Part shown: piece by piece, positions 36,338 through 44,760 of the stretch
Layout: every line of letters starts with the position of its first letter
Numbering within the stretch: position 1 is the first letter of the stretch
Source: a virus
Length of the DNA stretch: 64,000 nt
Strand: one strand, 5' to 3'
Virus record (IMG/VR): IMGVR_UViG_3300037628_000326
Coordinates: 1-64,000 of that record
Program-made: the position numbers and the translations under genes
Notes under the pieces: model-generated
Told to the model about the DNA's origin: nothing
Seen by the model: only the letters and a program-made list of their open reading frames with translations
Database searches by the model: none

Positions 36338-37035
36338 TACGGTCTCCCGTGTAATCTTGAGTAGTTCGCGGACACGACAAGCGGCGCCGTATCTCTGTCC
36401 TCGTCGTGCGCTAGGGTCCACTCTTCCATGGCCAGACCCTTGAGCGCAGCAAACTTTTGCTCGTTGTATTTCAGTGCCACCCTGGACGCCAGTTCAGCCA
36501 CGAAGGCCTCCTGGAATCTGAATGGAATATCGAGCGTGTTCTGTGCGTTGCCGACATCCTCCGCCTGCTTGTAAACATTCATGATGATGATGTCGGTGGT
36601 GTTCTCGCCGGCCAGCCAGAAGAACACCTGGACGTTGTTGACGCCGATATCGGTATCCCGACGCCGATCCACGAAGTATCTGTCCGGTCGCCCGATCAGG
36701 TTTTTGTCATGCAGGACCAGGTAGTCCTCTCTTGAGATCGGATAAATCTCGGTGTCAACGCCATTCCGGCGAACCACCGCAGACTGGACCTCGATCGTAC
36801 CCACCGGCAAATCGAAGCTCACCTCACCGGGCGTAACCGTGTGCTCAATTTGTTCGAACGTCCACTGCCTGTGTCCGCGGTTCGACCAGGATGAAAGCGC
36901 GAAGCCGGCCGATCGCCTGATCGAAATGATGTGCTCGCCCGTGATCTCCTGCAGGTTTATGCCGGCGCGCTCGACCGCCTCGTCGCAGATCACCGCGAGG
37001 TTCGGATCGAATAAAAATGAGCCTGTGGTTGCCAT
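36337..37035 (-). CDS. Podophage head-tail adaptor-like protein
   Basis: 232 residues. LFDPNLAVICDEAVERAGIN, then IISIRRSAGFALSSWSNRGH and QWTFEQIEHTV, is a conserved podophage pattern found beside portal and adaptor genes. The C-terminus (RVALKYNEQKFAALKGLAME) is helical. Likely a neck or tail adaptor bridging portal and tail. Start ATG 37035. Confidence 0.7.
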   Translation of the reverse strand: MATTGSFLFDPNLAVICDEAVERAGINLQEITGEHIISIRRSAGFALSSWSNRGHRQWTFEQIEHTVTPGEVSFDLPVGTIEVQSAVVRRNGVDTEIYPISREDYLVLHDKNLIGRPDRYFVDRRRDTDIGVNNVQVFFWLAGENTTDIIIMNVYKQAEDVGNAQNTLDIPFRFQEAFVAELASRVALKYNEQKFAALKGLAMEEWTLAHDEDRDTAPLVVSANYSRLHGRP

Positions 37036-37037
37036 CG

Positions 37038-37739
37038 TTATAACCTCAGGCCGCTTTCAGCGCCGGCCGGACTGTTGAGCGGCGTGCCATTGACCTGGCC
37101 TGGGCCAGAATCTTTTGTCGCTCCAGCCCCGGACGCTGTAACCCCAAAGCCAAACTCTCTGAGTTGCCACCTGTGCAGCAAGCCATGGACAATGGCATCG
37201 ACTCCACGCAACGTCCACATGGTTTCGATCTCAGCGGCCGACAGGGCACGATCATAAAGTCGTACGTCGCCTACACGCGCATTGATCTCCTGCTCTGGGC
37301 TGGCAGTCCCATTGACAGCGGCAATGCTTGTCGCTTTCGCGCTGCTCACGACATTGCCTGTCTCCGCTCCCGTAGCATCCAGCGCTCCATCGATGTAGAT
37401 TCTTTTGTTCGCACCATCGTAGGTCGCTGCCACGAATCGCCAGCGGAAAAGCTGCCCGATGCTGGTGTTGCCTGTCAAACGAACACCACCAGACCCAGTG
37501 TTTAATACGAACTCTATGTCTGCTGGCCCGGTGCCGTCATATCCTAATGACCATTCCTTACCGGCATCAGCGATAGTGTCACCCTTACAAACAATTGCCG
37601 TCCTATCAGGACCACGCTGGTTGAGAAAAATCCAGAAGGTGATCGACATCGCTCCACTAAATGCCGGACTCAACGTACCCAGATCAATCACCTCATCCTG
37701 TGCTGGAGGAGTGTTGACACCTGGAAAGTTGGTAGACAT
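37038..37739 (-). CDS. Stand-alone LamG/concanavalin-like domain protein
   Basis: 233 residues. Residues 1-185 form a LamG-type jelly roll: MSITFWIFLNQRGPDRT, FVAATYDGANKRIYIDGALD, INARVGDVRLYDRALSAAEI, ending with a WxLR-type helix. The C-terminal tail is Gly/Ser-rich. It would bind surface glycans or decorate the capsid. It is the second such domain in the virion cluster, the first being inserted in the adaptor at 33124. Confidence 0.75.
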   Translation of the reverse strand: MSTNFPGVNTPPAQDEVIDLGTLSPAFSGAMSITFWIFLNQRGPDRTAIVCKGDTIADAGKEWSLGYDGTGPADIEFVLNTGSGGVRLTGNTSIGQLFRWRFVAATYDGANKRIYIDGALDATGAETGNVVSSAKATSIAAVNGTASPEQEINARVGDVRLYDRALSAAEIETMWTLRGVDAIVHGLLHRWQLREFGFGVTASGAGATKDSGPGQVNGTPLNSPAGAESGLRL

Positions 37740-38323
37740 TAGCTGAATTCAATCGTGAGATTCAGCAATGCCCAGTCATCAACAAGCTCGGTACCGCCTG
37801 TAGGATTGATTCTGGTCAGTTCAAACTGCGTCAGTTCTCCTGCCGTGACCCCCAGTGTCGCCAGGGTGATGGTCTGCGAGTCCACCTGGAAAAGATTGTT
37901 ATTCGGAATGTCGATGTCAGTGAGTTGCGTTCCAGCACTCCACGAATCGACGGCTAAATTGTCCCGAACTCCACGCTGATACAGATTGAGTCCAACAGTA
38001 CGAGCGGCTGCCGGCGCTACCACCGCCCTGGACTGCAAGCCAATTATCAGATTGGTTGCCCCGGAAGGAACTACCATCTCAAAACCGACACCCTCCTCAG
38101 TCGTATCATCGAACAGCCTTACGGTCAGGCCGGCGTTGATATTGTCGGCAGCGGCAGGCGCTAACGCATTGACAGCCCAGTCCGAATTGACCGGGTTATC
38201 CAACTGCAATGGACCGAATTGAAACAGCCCAGCAGTAAGTAGAGCAGCACTGATGGCATCATCGATCGCACTCTGAACAGCACCGCTGGTGAGTTCTTCA
38301 AGGCCTCCGCCACCGAGAGCCAT
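37739..38323 (-). CDS. Hypothetical virion protein
   Basis: 194 residues. A Gly-rich start and a short helix precede a beta-sandwich (GLTVRLFDDTTEEGVGFEMV, then TNLIIGLQSRAVVAPAAART). It abuts the LamG gene. It resembles small decoration proteins; no specific family. Confidence 0.55.
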   Translation of the reverse strand: MALGGGGLEELTSGAVQSAIDDAISAALLTAGLFQFGPLQLDNPVNSDWAVNALAPAAADNINAGLTVRLFDDTTEEGVGFEMVVPSGATNLIIGLQSRAVVAPAAARTVGLNLYQRGVRDNLAVDSWSAGTQLTDIDIPNNNLFQVDSQTITLATLGVTAGELTQFELTRINPTGGTELVDDWALLNLTIEFS

Positions 38324-38326
38324 GAC

Positions 38327-39019
38327 TTAAGCTCCGTGCGAGGCTTGGACAACCTCGAGCGACACATCGTCGCCTGTCAAGACCGCATTCGACTTCAGCC
38401 TAATTGCCCTCACCGGAAACGCCAGGTTGCCTGTCACATCCGCGGTCACGTTCACCATCGTGTCGTGATCGAAGATATTGATGTCAGGGAAGAACAGATC
38501 AAACTCACTGCCGAGCCACGAGCCAACCTGTGGCTGCGGATCGTTACCCCGGCGAGCCAAGATGTTGGACAATGTCAGTTCGACCGTGAGGTCGGCTGTC
38601 GCTCCACCTACGGCGATACCCATCGCTACCTGGAAGTCAGTCCGCAGATAATCAAGCGGCAGCCAGTTGCTCGAGACAATCGTCGCTGTGCCAACCTCGA
38701 TGGCTCCGGTCGTATCGTCGTCGACCCTGACCGAGGTCACCGTCGTGAAAGCCTGCACCGTTGACACAGTGCCAGTATCCACACCGACAACCGCCTCGGA
38801 GCGGAAGTTTCCTTTCTCGTCAGTGCCTTCGACTATAAACCTGCGGGCCGTCTCATCGGCGGCCGTAGTGATCACGACCTGGCGTCGGAAATCCAGCGTA
38901 ACCGGATCAGCCGTGAGCGTCAGTTCCTGAATACCACCAGCGGCTGGCGTCTGAGCTACCGCAATCAGATCAGCATCAGCAGCAGCGTAGGGCGAGATTG
39001 TTAATACTCTTGGCCTCAT
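38327..39019 (-). CDS. Beta-rich virion protein, paralogue of its neighbour
   Basis: 230 residues. The segment QVVITTAADETARRFIVEGT, then DEKGNFRSEAVVG and VTSVRVDDDTTGAIEVGTA, parallels a segment of the upstream gene product (39045-39809). The fold is probably an Ig-like decoration or minor tail domain. Duplication with divergence is the simplest explanation. Confidence 0.6.
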   Translation of the reverse strand: MRPRVLTISPYAAADADLIAVAQTPAAGGIQELTLTADPVTLDFRRQVVITTAADETARRFIVEGTDEKGNFRSEAVVGVDTGTVSTVQAFTTVTSVRVDDDTTGAIEVGTATIVSSNWLPLDYLRTDFQVAMGIAVGGATADLTVELTLSNILARRGNDPQPQVGSWLGSEFDLFFPDINIFDHDTMVNVTADVTGNLAFPVRAIRLKSNAVLTGDDVSLEVVQASHGA

Positions 39020-39044
39020 GATGTGGCCCTCCTATTCGCTGTGA

Positions 39045-39809
39045 TTAGATCGCTGACGGTACGCGCTGTCTCGAGTCGGTGTAGTTCTCGCCGATGCCCT
39101 CTTTGGTGAGATCCGCCAGATACATTACCTCGATGTCTTCAGTGAGGGCGATAGGCAGATAATCCGCACGTTGGTCCGCGTTGATCGCAGTTTGCGTAAC
39201 GGTATTGCCGGGATCGTAAGTGCCAGTGATCACAACGATATTACCCTCAACAGCAAGGTGCATTTGTCCACGAGGGAGAAAAGTTTGTGGCCAGGACAAC
39301 GCTCGCCTTCTTAGGCCGCGAGGTCCGGTTTCGAGTTGACCGACAGAAATGACAGCGGCTGTATCGGCATCGACGATGACGCGATCGATCTTGGTGAAAT
39401 GCTTAATACCCTCGACCGTGGTCGTGTTCGGGCCAGTGATTTCTTCGGCCTGCGGTCTGCCGTTGGCATCACGGCCAAGGACCGTGAACAGCCTGCCGTT
39501 ATCGACTCCCGCTGAGGTGATCGACACACGACCGCAAAAACGCTGAATGCCAACACCATCGACAACACCAGTGCCGTTGATCAGCAAATCCTGATCTGCC
39601 GTGCCAGCCGCTGGCTGTTGGTTGGCCGCGTGCAGTTGGGTGTCGCTCCCGCCGCCCTGAATAGGCTCGACAACCATGACGCCGATGCGTAGTCCTCGCA
39701 TGGTGTTGTCAAGCTCGTCGCCCATCCCGAAATTAGAATCACCGAGATTAAAGGCAACGCCGTCGCCGGCCAGTATTTGTGATGCATGGGAAAGTGTATG
39801 TTTACTCAT
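39045..39809 (-). CDS. Virion protein, decoration-like
   Basis: 254 residues. Residues about 85-150 (RVSITSAGVDNGRLFTVLGR, DANGRPQAEEITGP, IDRVIVDADTAAVISVGQL) are the counterpart of the adjacent paralogue. This is the first gene after the major capsid protein, separated by a 107-bp non-coding stretch with a GC-rich hairpin. A high-copy decoration or cement role is plausible. Confidence 0.6.
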   Translation of the reverse strand: MSKHTLSHASQILAGDGVAFNLGDSNFGMGDELDNTMRGLRIGVMVVEPIQGGGSDTQLHAANQQPAAGTADQDLLINGTGVVDGVGIQRFCGRVSITSAGVDNGRLFTVLGRDANGRPQAEEITGPNTTTVEGIKHFTKIDRVIVDADTAAVISVGQLETGPRGLRRRALSWPQTFLPRGQMHLAVEGNIVVITGTYDPGNTVTQTAINADQRADYLPIALTEDIEVMYLADLTKEGIGENYTDSRQRVPSAI

Positions 39810-39864
39810 GACAGCCCTCCTTAGGGGCAGCGGCGCTTTTAAGCCGCGTCAGTTGTCGTAAAGG

Positions 39865-39890
39865 TCCCGGGGAGACCATTCCCCCCGGGA
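39865..39890 (-). terminator. GC-rich hairpin after the capsid gene
   Basis: TCCCGGGG (39865-39872) and CCCCGGGA (39883-39890) form an 8-bp stem with a 10-base loop. On the minus strand only a short CCTTTACG follows, so there is no full T-run. It lies in the 39810-39916 gap and may attenuate transcription so that capsid mRNA is favoured. Confidence 0.45.
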
Positions 39891-39916
39891 ACTGTTTCCT
39901 ACTCGTGGTTACTTGC

Positions 39917-40831
39917 TTAGGTACCACCTCCTGGTGATCCATAGGCACCACGCCAATCAGACCAGCCGTAGCTGTAGCGCTCACGAGCCTTGTAGCGCAG
40001 GTTGCCAGTCTCGAAGTCGCCTTCGATTCCTCGCTGCACATTCTTGCGCACAAAATGCTTTGTGCCATCAGGGCAATCGGTCAAAAGAAACCAGGCATCC
40101 GGATCGGTGAATCGGTGATTCACGCAGAACCCGTCGGCCACTGTTCCCAGTGTGTTGATTGCATTGATGTCGTTATCGCCTGTGCCGGTTCGATATGGCG
40201 ACTGCAGGATTCGTGTTGCCACGAATTGCAGTTGCGTCGGCACCGCCATCTTCTTGATCTGACAAGCGATCGGGATTCCCCGATCATCGTCAAACTCAGA
40301 GATGTCAATGGCTGCTTGCTCCAATGAAGCCTCGGACAGATCAGCCGCGACTGCCAGGGTGTTAGCCTGGACGCCACCGCCGAACTGCGGATGCGATGCA
40401 CTAAACAGCGGCACACCGTCGCCACCTGGGAAGGTAGCGTCGAAGCCGTTGTTAAAGATGTCCGCACCCTTAACTTCTTTGGTCTGTTGCAGTGAGCGAG
40501 CGAGCGCTCGAGCGTATTTGCTACCGATAGAGCCGTACAAGCCGTCCTCTTCAGCTTCCTCGGTTATTGAGAAAGCCAATGCGATCGTCTCATGCGTATA
40601 TCGGGCAACGTAACTCTCAGCCCCCTCGTCGTACGCGACACCCTCACCTTCAGGCTTGACCGGTGCTGCGTCGAAGCCAGCGAGCAGGACATCTTCCTCG
40701 AAGGCCTTGACCGACCGTTCGATTGCGAAAAGATATTTCCACTCTTCGGGGTAGCGTGCGTACTCCATGCCAAACACCGTGTTCAGCCCTTCCTGTAGCT
40801 GCTTCCTAAAGTCAGCGCGATTCATAGCCAT
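39917..40831 (-). CDS. Major capsid protein (gpT-like)
   Basis: 304 residues. The pattern NRADFRKQLQEGLNTVF (4-20), YTHETIALAFSIT (78-90), RALARSLQQTKEVKGADIF (108-126), VPLFSASHPQFGGG (140-153), DLSEASLEQAAIDIS (164-178) and the end SYGWSDWRGAYGS matches the Mu gpT / podophage major head subunit family, an HK97-fold protein. No protease or delta domain is evident; the separate scaffold gene lies upstream. Segments of this protein recur in two small Tat-signal proteins (52050 and 56149). Confidence 0.9.
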   Translation of the reverse strand: MAMNRADFRKQLQEGLNTVFGMEYARYPEEWKYLFAIERSVKAFEEDVLLAGFDAAPVKPEGEGVAYDEGAESYVARYTHETIALAFSITEEAEEDGLYGSIGSKYARALARSLQQTKEVKGADIFNNGFDATFPGGDGVPLFSASHPQFGGGVQANTLAVAADLSEASLEQAAIDISEFDDDRGIPIACQIKKMAVPTQLQFVATRILQSPYRTGTGDNDINAINTLGTVADGFCVNHRFTDPDAWFLLTDCPDGTKHFVRKNVQRGIEGDFETGNLRYKARERYSYGWSDWRGAYGSPGGGT

Positions 40832-40843
40832 GTTGCGTCTCCC

Positions 40844-41440
40844 TTAGATCGCAGTTACCGCGGCTCTGTTCTCATGTTGATCTATGAGAACCAGGGCGTC
40901 AGCAAACTCGCCAAAGTCGTTGTTGACCGCGGGGCCAGCAAGCCCCAGAATCTTCAGCGTGCCTGTCGCACCAATACTTCCTTGGCTCAACTCGAAGGCA
41001 CTACGACCTGTGAAATCATTCCCCGCACCGACCAAATAGTCGGCCTTTTGGCCAACATTCGCTGCGATCAGTCCGGGCGAGCCTGATACCTGGATCACGA
41101 ATCTCATATCCGGATCGTCGTATACCAGAGCCTCTACCGGGCTGCGGGGGTCCTCTTGTACTACTGTGCCTCCAATCCATCGAGGCCGGAACTGCTGTTC
41201 GCCATTGCTATCGACGTAGCGCACGCCTGCGAATACGCCTACGGCGACATCGCTGCTTCCACAAACATCAATAAAAGCTCGACCATTCAACGCACTTGCG
41301 TCACCCGTCGTCTTCACCGGATCACCGGAAAAGATGTCGTTTGCGTGCTGGTCAGCAATGGCGTAAGCGGTCAACCTGCCAGGTGTACCGCCCGTTCCAT
41401 GCCTTCTTGGGATGAGACCATTTGGTCTGTCCACGTTCAT
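40844..41440 (-). CDS. Capsid-associated structural protein
   Basis: 198 residues. The start MNVDRPNGLIPRRHGTGG and the central GDPVKTTGDASALNG, then VAVGVFAGVRYVD and EALVYDDPDMRFVIQV, match a family encoded immediately before major capsid genes in many podophages. It is probably a capsid cement or minor head protein. Confidence 0.7.
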   Translation of the reverse strand: MNVDRPNGLIPRRHGTGGTPGRLTAYAIADQHANDIFSGDPVKTTGDASALNGRAFIDVCGSSDVAVGVFAGVRYVDSNGEQQFRPRWIGGTVVQEDPRSPVEALVYDDPDMRFVIQVSGSPGLIAANVGQKADYLVGAGNDFTGRSAFELSQGSIGATGTLKILGLAGPAVNNDFGEFADALVLIDQHENRAAVTAI

Positions 41441-41480
41441 TCGGATAAGCCCTCCGCTATATCGTCATGAGGTTAATTGA

Positions 41481-42230
41481 TTAAAAGTCGTCGTCGGCTG
41501 CCTCTACTTGCCTGGCTGTACCTTGGGCGACTCTTACCCTGGAGCGCGACGCTGACCGGATGTTTCCAAAACCAATGTGGTCCTCGCTATGCACTCCCTT
41601 GACTTGCCGTTCGACCGCGCCAGTTTGCCGAGCTTGCTTACGCTTGTAGAAGCGTTCGCGTTGCTGAGCGACACGTTCAGGCATTTCCATCAGGATCAAA
41701 TCCTCTGCGCCGATATAGTCCCCGTCGCCCAGGCTGTCGTGTTGGATGATCGGCAGTGAAAGACCACCCATGGCCGAAGCCTTGACTGGTCGCCATCCCT
41801 CACGCATTGCCTTCCTCAGGCGAGCGGTGTCTCGGACGTTTCCAAGACGTATCCGAATCCAACGCTGGACCATGCCCGGCCTTGCCGGCGGGGCTTCCAG
41901 GTCTGACGGCCTGATCCACTCGGTGACCTCGTTATCGAGATCGGCCGTGTAGTCAGATGCCGCTGCTTGGTCAGTGTTTTCATCATGCGGTGCCTCGTGC
42001 CCGGATCCGGCTGGATGCACCATCTGATCGCCAGTGTTTCTCTGGCCTTGCTTCTCGGCAGCCTTACGCTTCTCGAGCGCTTTACGCTTGCCATCCTGCA
42101 TTCTCTTGACCGCCGCCTGCTGGGCGGGAGTCCTTTCTGGTTTCTCTGCCTCGGCTACCTGGGGATCAAATTCCTCAGCAGCATCGACATCGACATCAAA
42201 CACGCTGTCGCCTTGTCCAGGTCCCGTCAT
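41481..42230 (-). CDS. Head-module protein, scaffold-adjacent
   Basis: 249 residues from ATG 42230, overlapping the scaffold stop by 4 bp. The N-terminal half is charged and helical. The C-terminal half (EWIRPSDLEAPPARPGMVQR, RIRLGNVRDTARLRKAMREG, EDLILMEMPERVAQQRERFY) is typical of a phage head-gene family found between scaffold and capsid. Probably an assembly factor. Confidence 0.6.
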   Translation of the reverse strand: MTGPGQGDSVFDVDVDAAEEFDPQVAEAEKPERTPAQQAAVKRMQDGKRKALEKRKAAEKQGQRNTGDQMVHPAGSGHEAPHDENTDQAAASDYTADLDNEVTEWIRPSDLEAPPARPGMVQRWIRIRLGNVRDTARLRKAMREGWRPVKASAMGGLSLPIIQHDSLGDGDYIGAEDLILMEMPERVAQQRERFYKRKQARQTGAVERQVKGVHSEDHIGFGNIRSASRSRVRVAQGTARQVEAADDDF

Positions 42231-43264
42231 GACGCTCTCCTTTCTGCATCTCGCCTGTTGGTTTCGGCTACCTGCTTGGCGTACTCGGCGCAATGCTCAG
42301 CGTTCTGGGGATCCAGATGGAACCTGACCATGTTGGCCTTGTGCGCTGCAGTCAGCACGACCTTCGAACCACCACCTTGACCGTTGTCGCCGCGCTTCGT
42401 GCCACGCCGCTGCCCGCCGGCACCGCCGGGTTGAGCAACTGGTGACTTGCGGCGGCCCCTGCCCGGATCCGGCTCGAGATCAATATCGATATCGTCCGGA
42501 TCTGGCTCACGAAGGCCTTCGTACTTCTTGTCAAAGTTATGGTTGAAACGAGTCCAGTAGGCTTCGCTGTCCGGGTTGAAACCCATCCCAACGAGCTTTT
42601 TGTCAAGCTTCCTGGCGTACACAACAGCATCTTCATGATCGGGATCGGACCACCATTCCTGGTTGTCCCGAATGAATTGCATGGCGCGTTTGTTTACTGG
42701 CAGTTCGCCAGCCCTGTCACCCTCCAAGTCCTCGATGATTGACACAGAGGCCTCAGCGGCAGCCTGCTTGGCCTGCTTCTCGCTGTTGAGTGCGATCAGG
42801 TCGGAGTTCAGCTTGGACTGGGCTTTGGTATCGCCTTCCTCCATCGCTGCTTCCATCTCTTCAGTCAGCCGCGTTTCTTCTGCAGCGAACTCATCTGCGA
42901 TGGCGTCGATTTGCTTGCCGGCCTTGAGCTCCGCAACTTCCTTCTTGAGCGCGTTGACCTCGCCGGCAACGACCTCGCTGGCTTCCTCGAGGTCCACCTC
43001 CAACTGATCTACTTTGCGACGGTCCAGTGCTTCGCGTCGCTTGTCCTTCGGGCTACTGTCCCGATCGCCTGCGGACGTTGCGTCGGCATCGTTATCGGCA
43101 GCGCTCACAGCTTTCCCGGGGTCTTCCTCATCAAGGTCGACCTCCACAAAAGCCTCGTCTGGATTCTCAGGGTCCTCGACCATGTCCCCAAACCCAGCGG
43201 CAGATACCGGCGTGTTTTCACGGCGGATATCTTCGAACTCGTAGTCGAATTGTTTCTTAGGCAT
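42227..43264 (-). CDS. Scaffolding protein
   Basis: 345 residues from ATG 43264. An acidic N-terminus is followed by a long coiled coil (about 80-180: VDQLEVDLEEASEVVAGEVN, ALKKEVAELKAGKQ). Then come a NKRAMQFIRDNQEWWSDPDH region and a basic Gly-rich linker before a C-terminal helix (LTAAHKANMVRFHLDPQNAE), which in P22-like scaffolds contacts the coat. Position between portal and capsid genes agrees. Confidence 0.75.
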   Translation of the reverse strand: MPKKQFDYEFEDIRRENTPVSAAGFGDMVEDPENPDEAFVEVDLDEEDPGKAVSAADNDADATSAGDRDSSPKDKRREALDRRKVDQLEVDLEEASEVVAGEVNALKKEVAELKAGKQIDAIADEFAAEETRLTEEMEAAMEEGDTKAQSKLNSDLIALNSEKQAKQAAAEASVSIIEDLEGDRAGELPVNKRAMQFIRDNQEWWSDPDHEDAVVYARKLDKKLVGMGFNPDSEAYWTRFNHNFDKKYEGLREPDPDDIDIDLEPDPGRGRRKSPVAQPGGAGGQRRGTKRGDNGQGGGSKVVLTAAHKANMVRFHLDPQNAEHCAEYAKQVAETNRRDAERRAS

Positions 43265-43324
43265 GCTGCCCTCCAGCGGCCTGTGCATGAAACTTACAGA
43301 GTCACGCGCGCGTTGTCACGATGA

Positions 43325-43843
43325 TTAGATCGCTAACGTGTCGAGTCTCTCCGGCTCATCGGTCACACCCCATACTTCGGTGTCGGTGATTAGCACGAAC
43401 TGCAGGCCGTCAATCGTTCGAAAACGAGTGCCGGCGTTCTTGTAGAACACTACCTTGTCGCCCAGCTTCGGGTTGTCCTCGCGACTGAGCCGAAGCCCCG
43501 CGCGCGTGACAGCCTTGAAGGCGAGCTTCCCGTGTGCAACGACCATGCCGACGTACGTCAGGTACGATTCGATGTCCGTTGTTTCACGCATGAACTTGAA
43601 TCCCCACTCCGTAACGTCCTCAGGCTCGCGAATCATCACGAGCAGGCGCCAATACTTCGGCACCATTGGTACATGCGGAGCGACTGGCGTCTGCCAGGGT
43701 CTTAGGAAATTCCACAGCCTCACTTGCCAGCGTCTCTGGTTTGCGCACCATGCAGCGATCTCGTCGTATATGGCATTAGCTGCCTTGGCTTTCGTGTCTG
43801 ATGCGACGACCAGGTCAACGACTTGTTCAGCAGTTTCACTCAT
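43325..43843 (-). CDS. GroES-like co-chaperonin
   Basis: 172 residues. The C-terminal 115 residues track GroES: a first strand (YWRLLVMIREPEDVTEWGF), a mobile-loop-like stretch, VGMVVAHGK, NPKLGDKVVFYKNAGTRF (compare the GroES GDKVLFxKYxGT), and FVLITDTEVWGVTDEPE. About 55 N-terminal residues are extra. Phages such as T4 (gp31) use their own co-chaperonin to fold the capsid protein. Its position immediately before the scaffold and capsid genes fits. Confidence 0.7.
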   Translation of the reverse strand: MSETAEQVVDLVVASDTKAKAANAIYDEIAAWCANQRRWQVRLWNFLRPWQTPVAPHVPMVPKYWRLLVMIREPEDVTEWGFKFMRETTDIESYLTYVGMVVAHGKLAFKAVTRAGLRLSREDNPKLGDKVVFYKNAGTRFRTIDGLQFVLITDTEVWGVTDEPERLDTLAI

Positions 43844-44037
43844 GTCGGTAGTTCCTCCAGTTCATCCTCGTCGACATCATCGTCCGAGAGTTCCACGATC
43901 CAGGAACGCAAATCACTGAGCTCCTGGTTGGCGCCGACCTTGCGCATGTACTTGCAATACTCGAGGCCGGAGTCCATTGCATCGTGGTTGTCTGAGACCT
44001 TGCTATCGATGCGATTCAGAATGTGCCGTTTGTTCAA
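43840..44037 (-). CDS. Small acidic hypothetical protein
   Basis: 65 residues with an acidic C-terminus (SDDDVDEDELEELPT). It overlaps the GroES-like gene by 4 bp, so it is probably co-translated. No family recognised. Confidence 0.55.
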   Translation of the reverse strand: MNKRHILNRIDSKVSDNHDAMDSGLEYCKYMRKVGANQELSDLRSWIVELSDDDVDEDELEELPT

Positions 44038-44070
44038 TGCATATAGCCCTCGTGACCAAGGCGGTGGCGG

Positions 44071-44292
44071 TTACCAATCGGATGCGCCACCGTCCCCGGT
44101 CTTTTGGTTTTTCCCCATGGCACCGATCGCGCCGTCATTAGATGACTTCGCTCCGAATCCCATCGTGTTGCGAGCCATGCTCGGTTTGCCGTGATGAAGC
44201 TTCGACTTCTCCTCGCCTGACTCGCCCCCTCCTTGGATGTCGGTACTTTTGGACGGTTTCTTATCCGGCCTGCCTGCAGCTTTCTTATGCAC
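44071..44292 (-). CDS. Small Gly/Lys-rich disordered protein A
   Basis: 73 residues of low complexity. Its end (GAIGAMGKNQKTGDGG) matches the neighbouring protein B (GTMGKAQKTGDG), so the two are paralogues. Likely disordered; perhaps virion-packaged or nucleic-acid binding. Function unknown. Confidence 0.5.
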   Translation of the reverse strand: MHKKAAGRPDKKPSKSTDIQGGGESGEEKSKLHHGKPSMARNTMGFGAKSSNDGAIGAMGKNQKTGDGGASDW

Positions 44293-44294
44293 AG

Positions 44295-44495
44295 CTAGTA
44301 CCCCATCTTCTTACCGTGTCCGGGGTTGCCCCCTTTCTCGTTTTCCATGCCATCGCCCGTCTTCTGGGCTTTGCCCATGGTGCCGTCGGCGGTGTCCTGC
44401 CCTTTACCGGTCATAGCATCGCTCACTTTCGTGGCTGACCGGCCAGCGTCCATGTCTGGTGATGGCTGTGGATGCTTCAGGTATGTGGTTCCCAT
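44295..44495 (-). CDS. Small Gly/Lys-rich disordered protein B
   Basis: 66 residues. It shares the MGK-QKTGDG motif with protein A, which begins two bases downstream. Start ATG 44495 is preceded by AAGGAGGACTTCGGTT, a strong ribosome binding site, which supports expression. Function unknown. Confidence 0.55.
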   Translation of the reverse strand: MGTTYLKHPQPSPDMDAGRSATKVSDAMTGKGQDTADGTMGKAQKTGDGMENEKGGNPGHGKKMGY

Positions 44496-44541
44496 AACCG
44501 AAGTCCTCCTTGTTGCGCGCTGATCTTTGCCGGCTCAGCGC

Positions 44542-44760
44542 TTACCGTACTTCTCGCTGCAGCAACTCGTGGATCGCCTGTTGCTGTCCCTGACCTCCGG
44601 CATACAGTCGCCTGATGTAGGCGAGCAGTTCCCGAAAGCCCATGTTCAATTCCTTCGCAGCCGCTGCGAATGGCCGTGGTTGTAGCGGTGGCCGCACTCC
44701 TCGGCGTTGCAGGAATGCCCTCGCCGCTCTGATCTCAGCTGGCGTTGGCGCTTTGGCCAC
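44542..44760 (-). CDS. Small helical protein after portal
   Basis: 72 residues, basic and helical (AEIRAARAFLQRRGVRP, then MGFRELLAYIRRLYAGG). It overlaps the portal 3' end by 26 bp. It may be a head-assembly accessory; no family recognised. Confidence 0.55.
   Translation of the reverse strand: MAKAPTPAEIRAARAFLQRRGVRPPLQPRPFAAAAKELNMGFRELLAYIRRLYAGGQGQQQAIHELLQREVR

Noticed and set aside
43270-43324. Direct GTCAC repeat before the scaffold gene
   Set aside because: Only five bases long, with no promoter or operator context.
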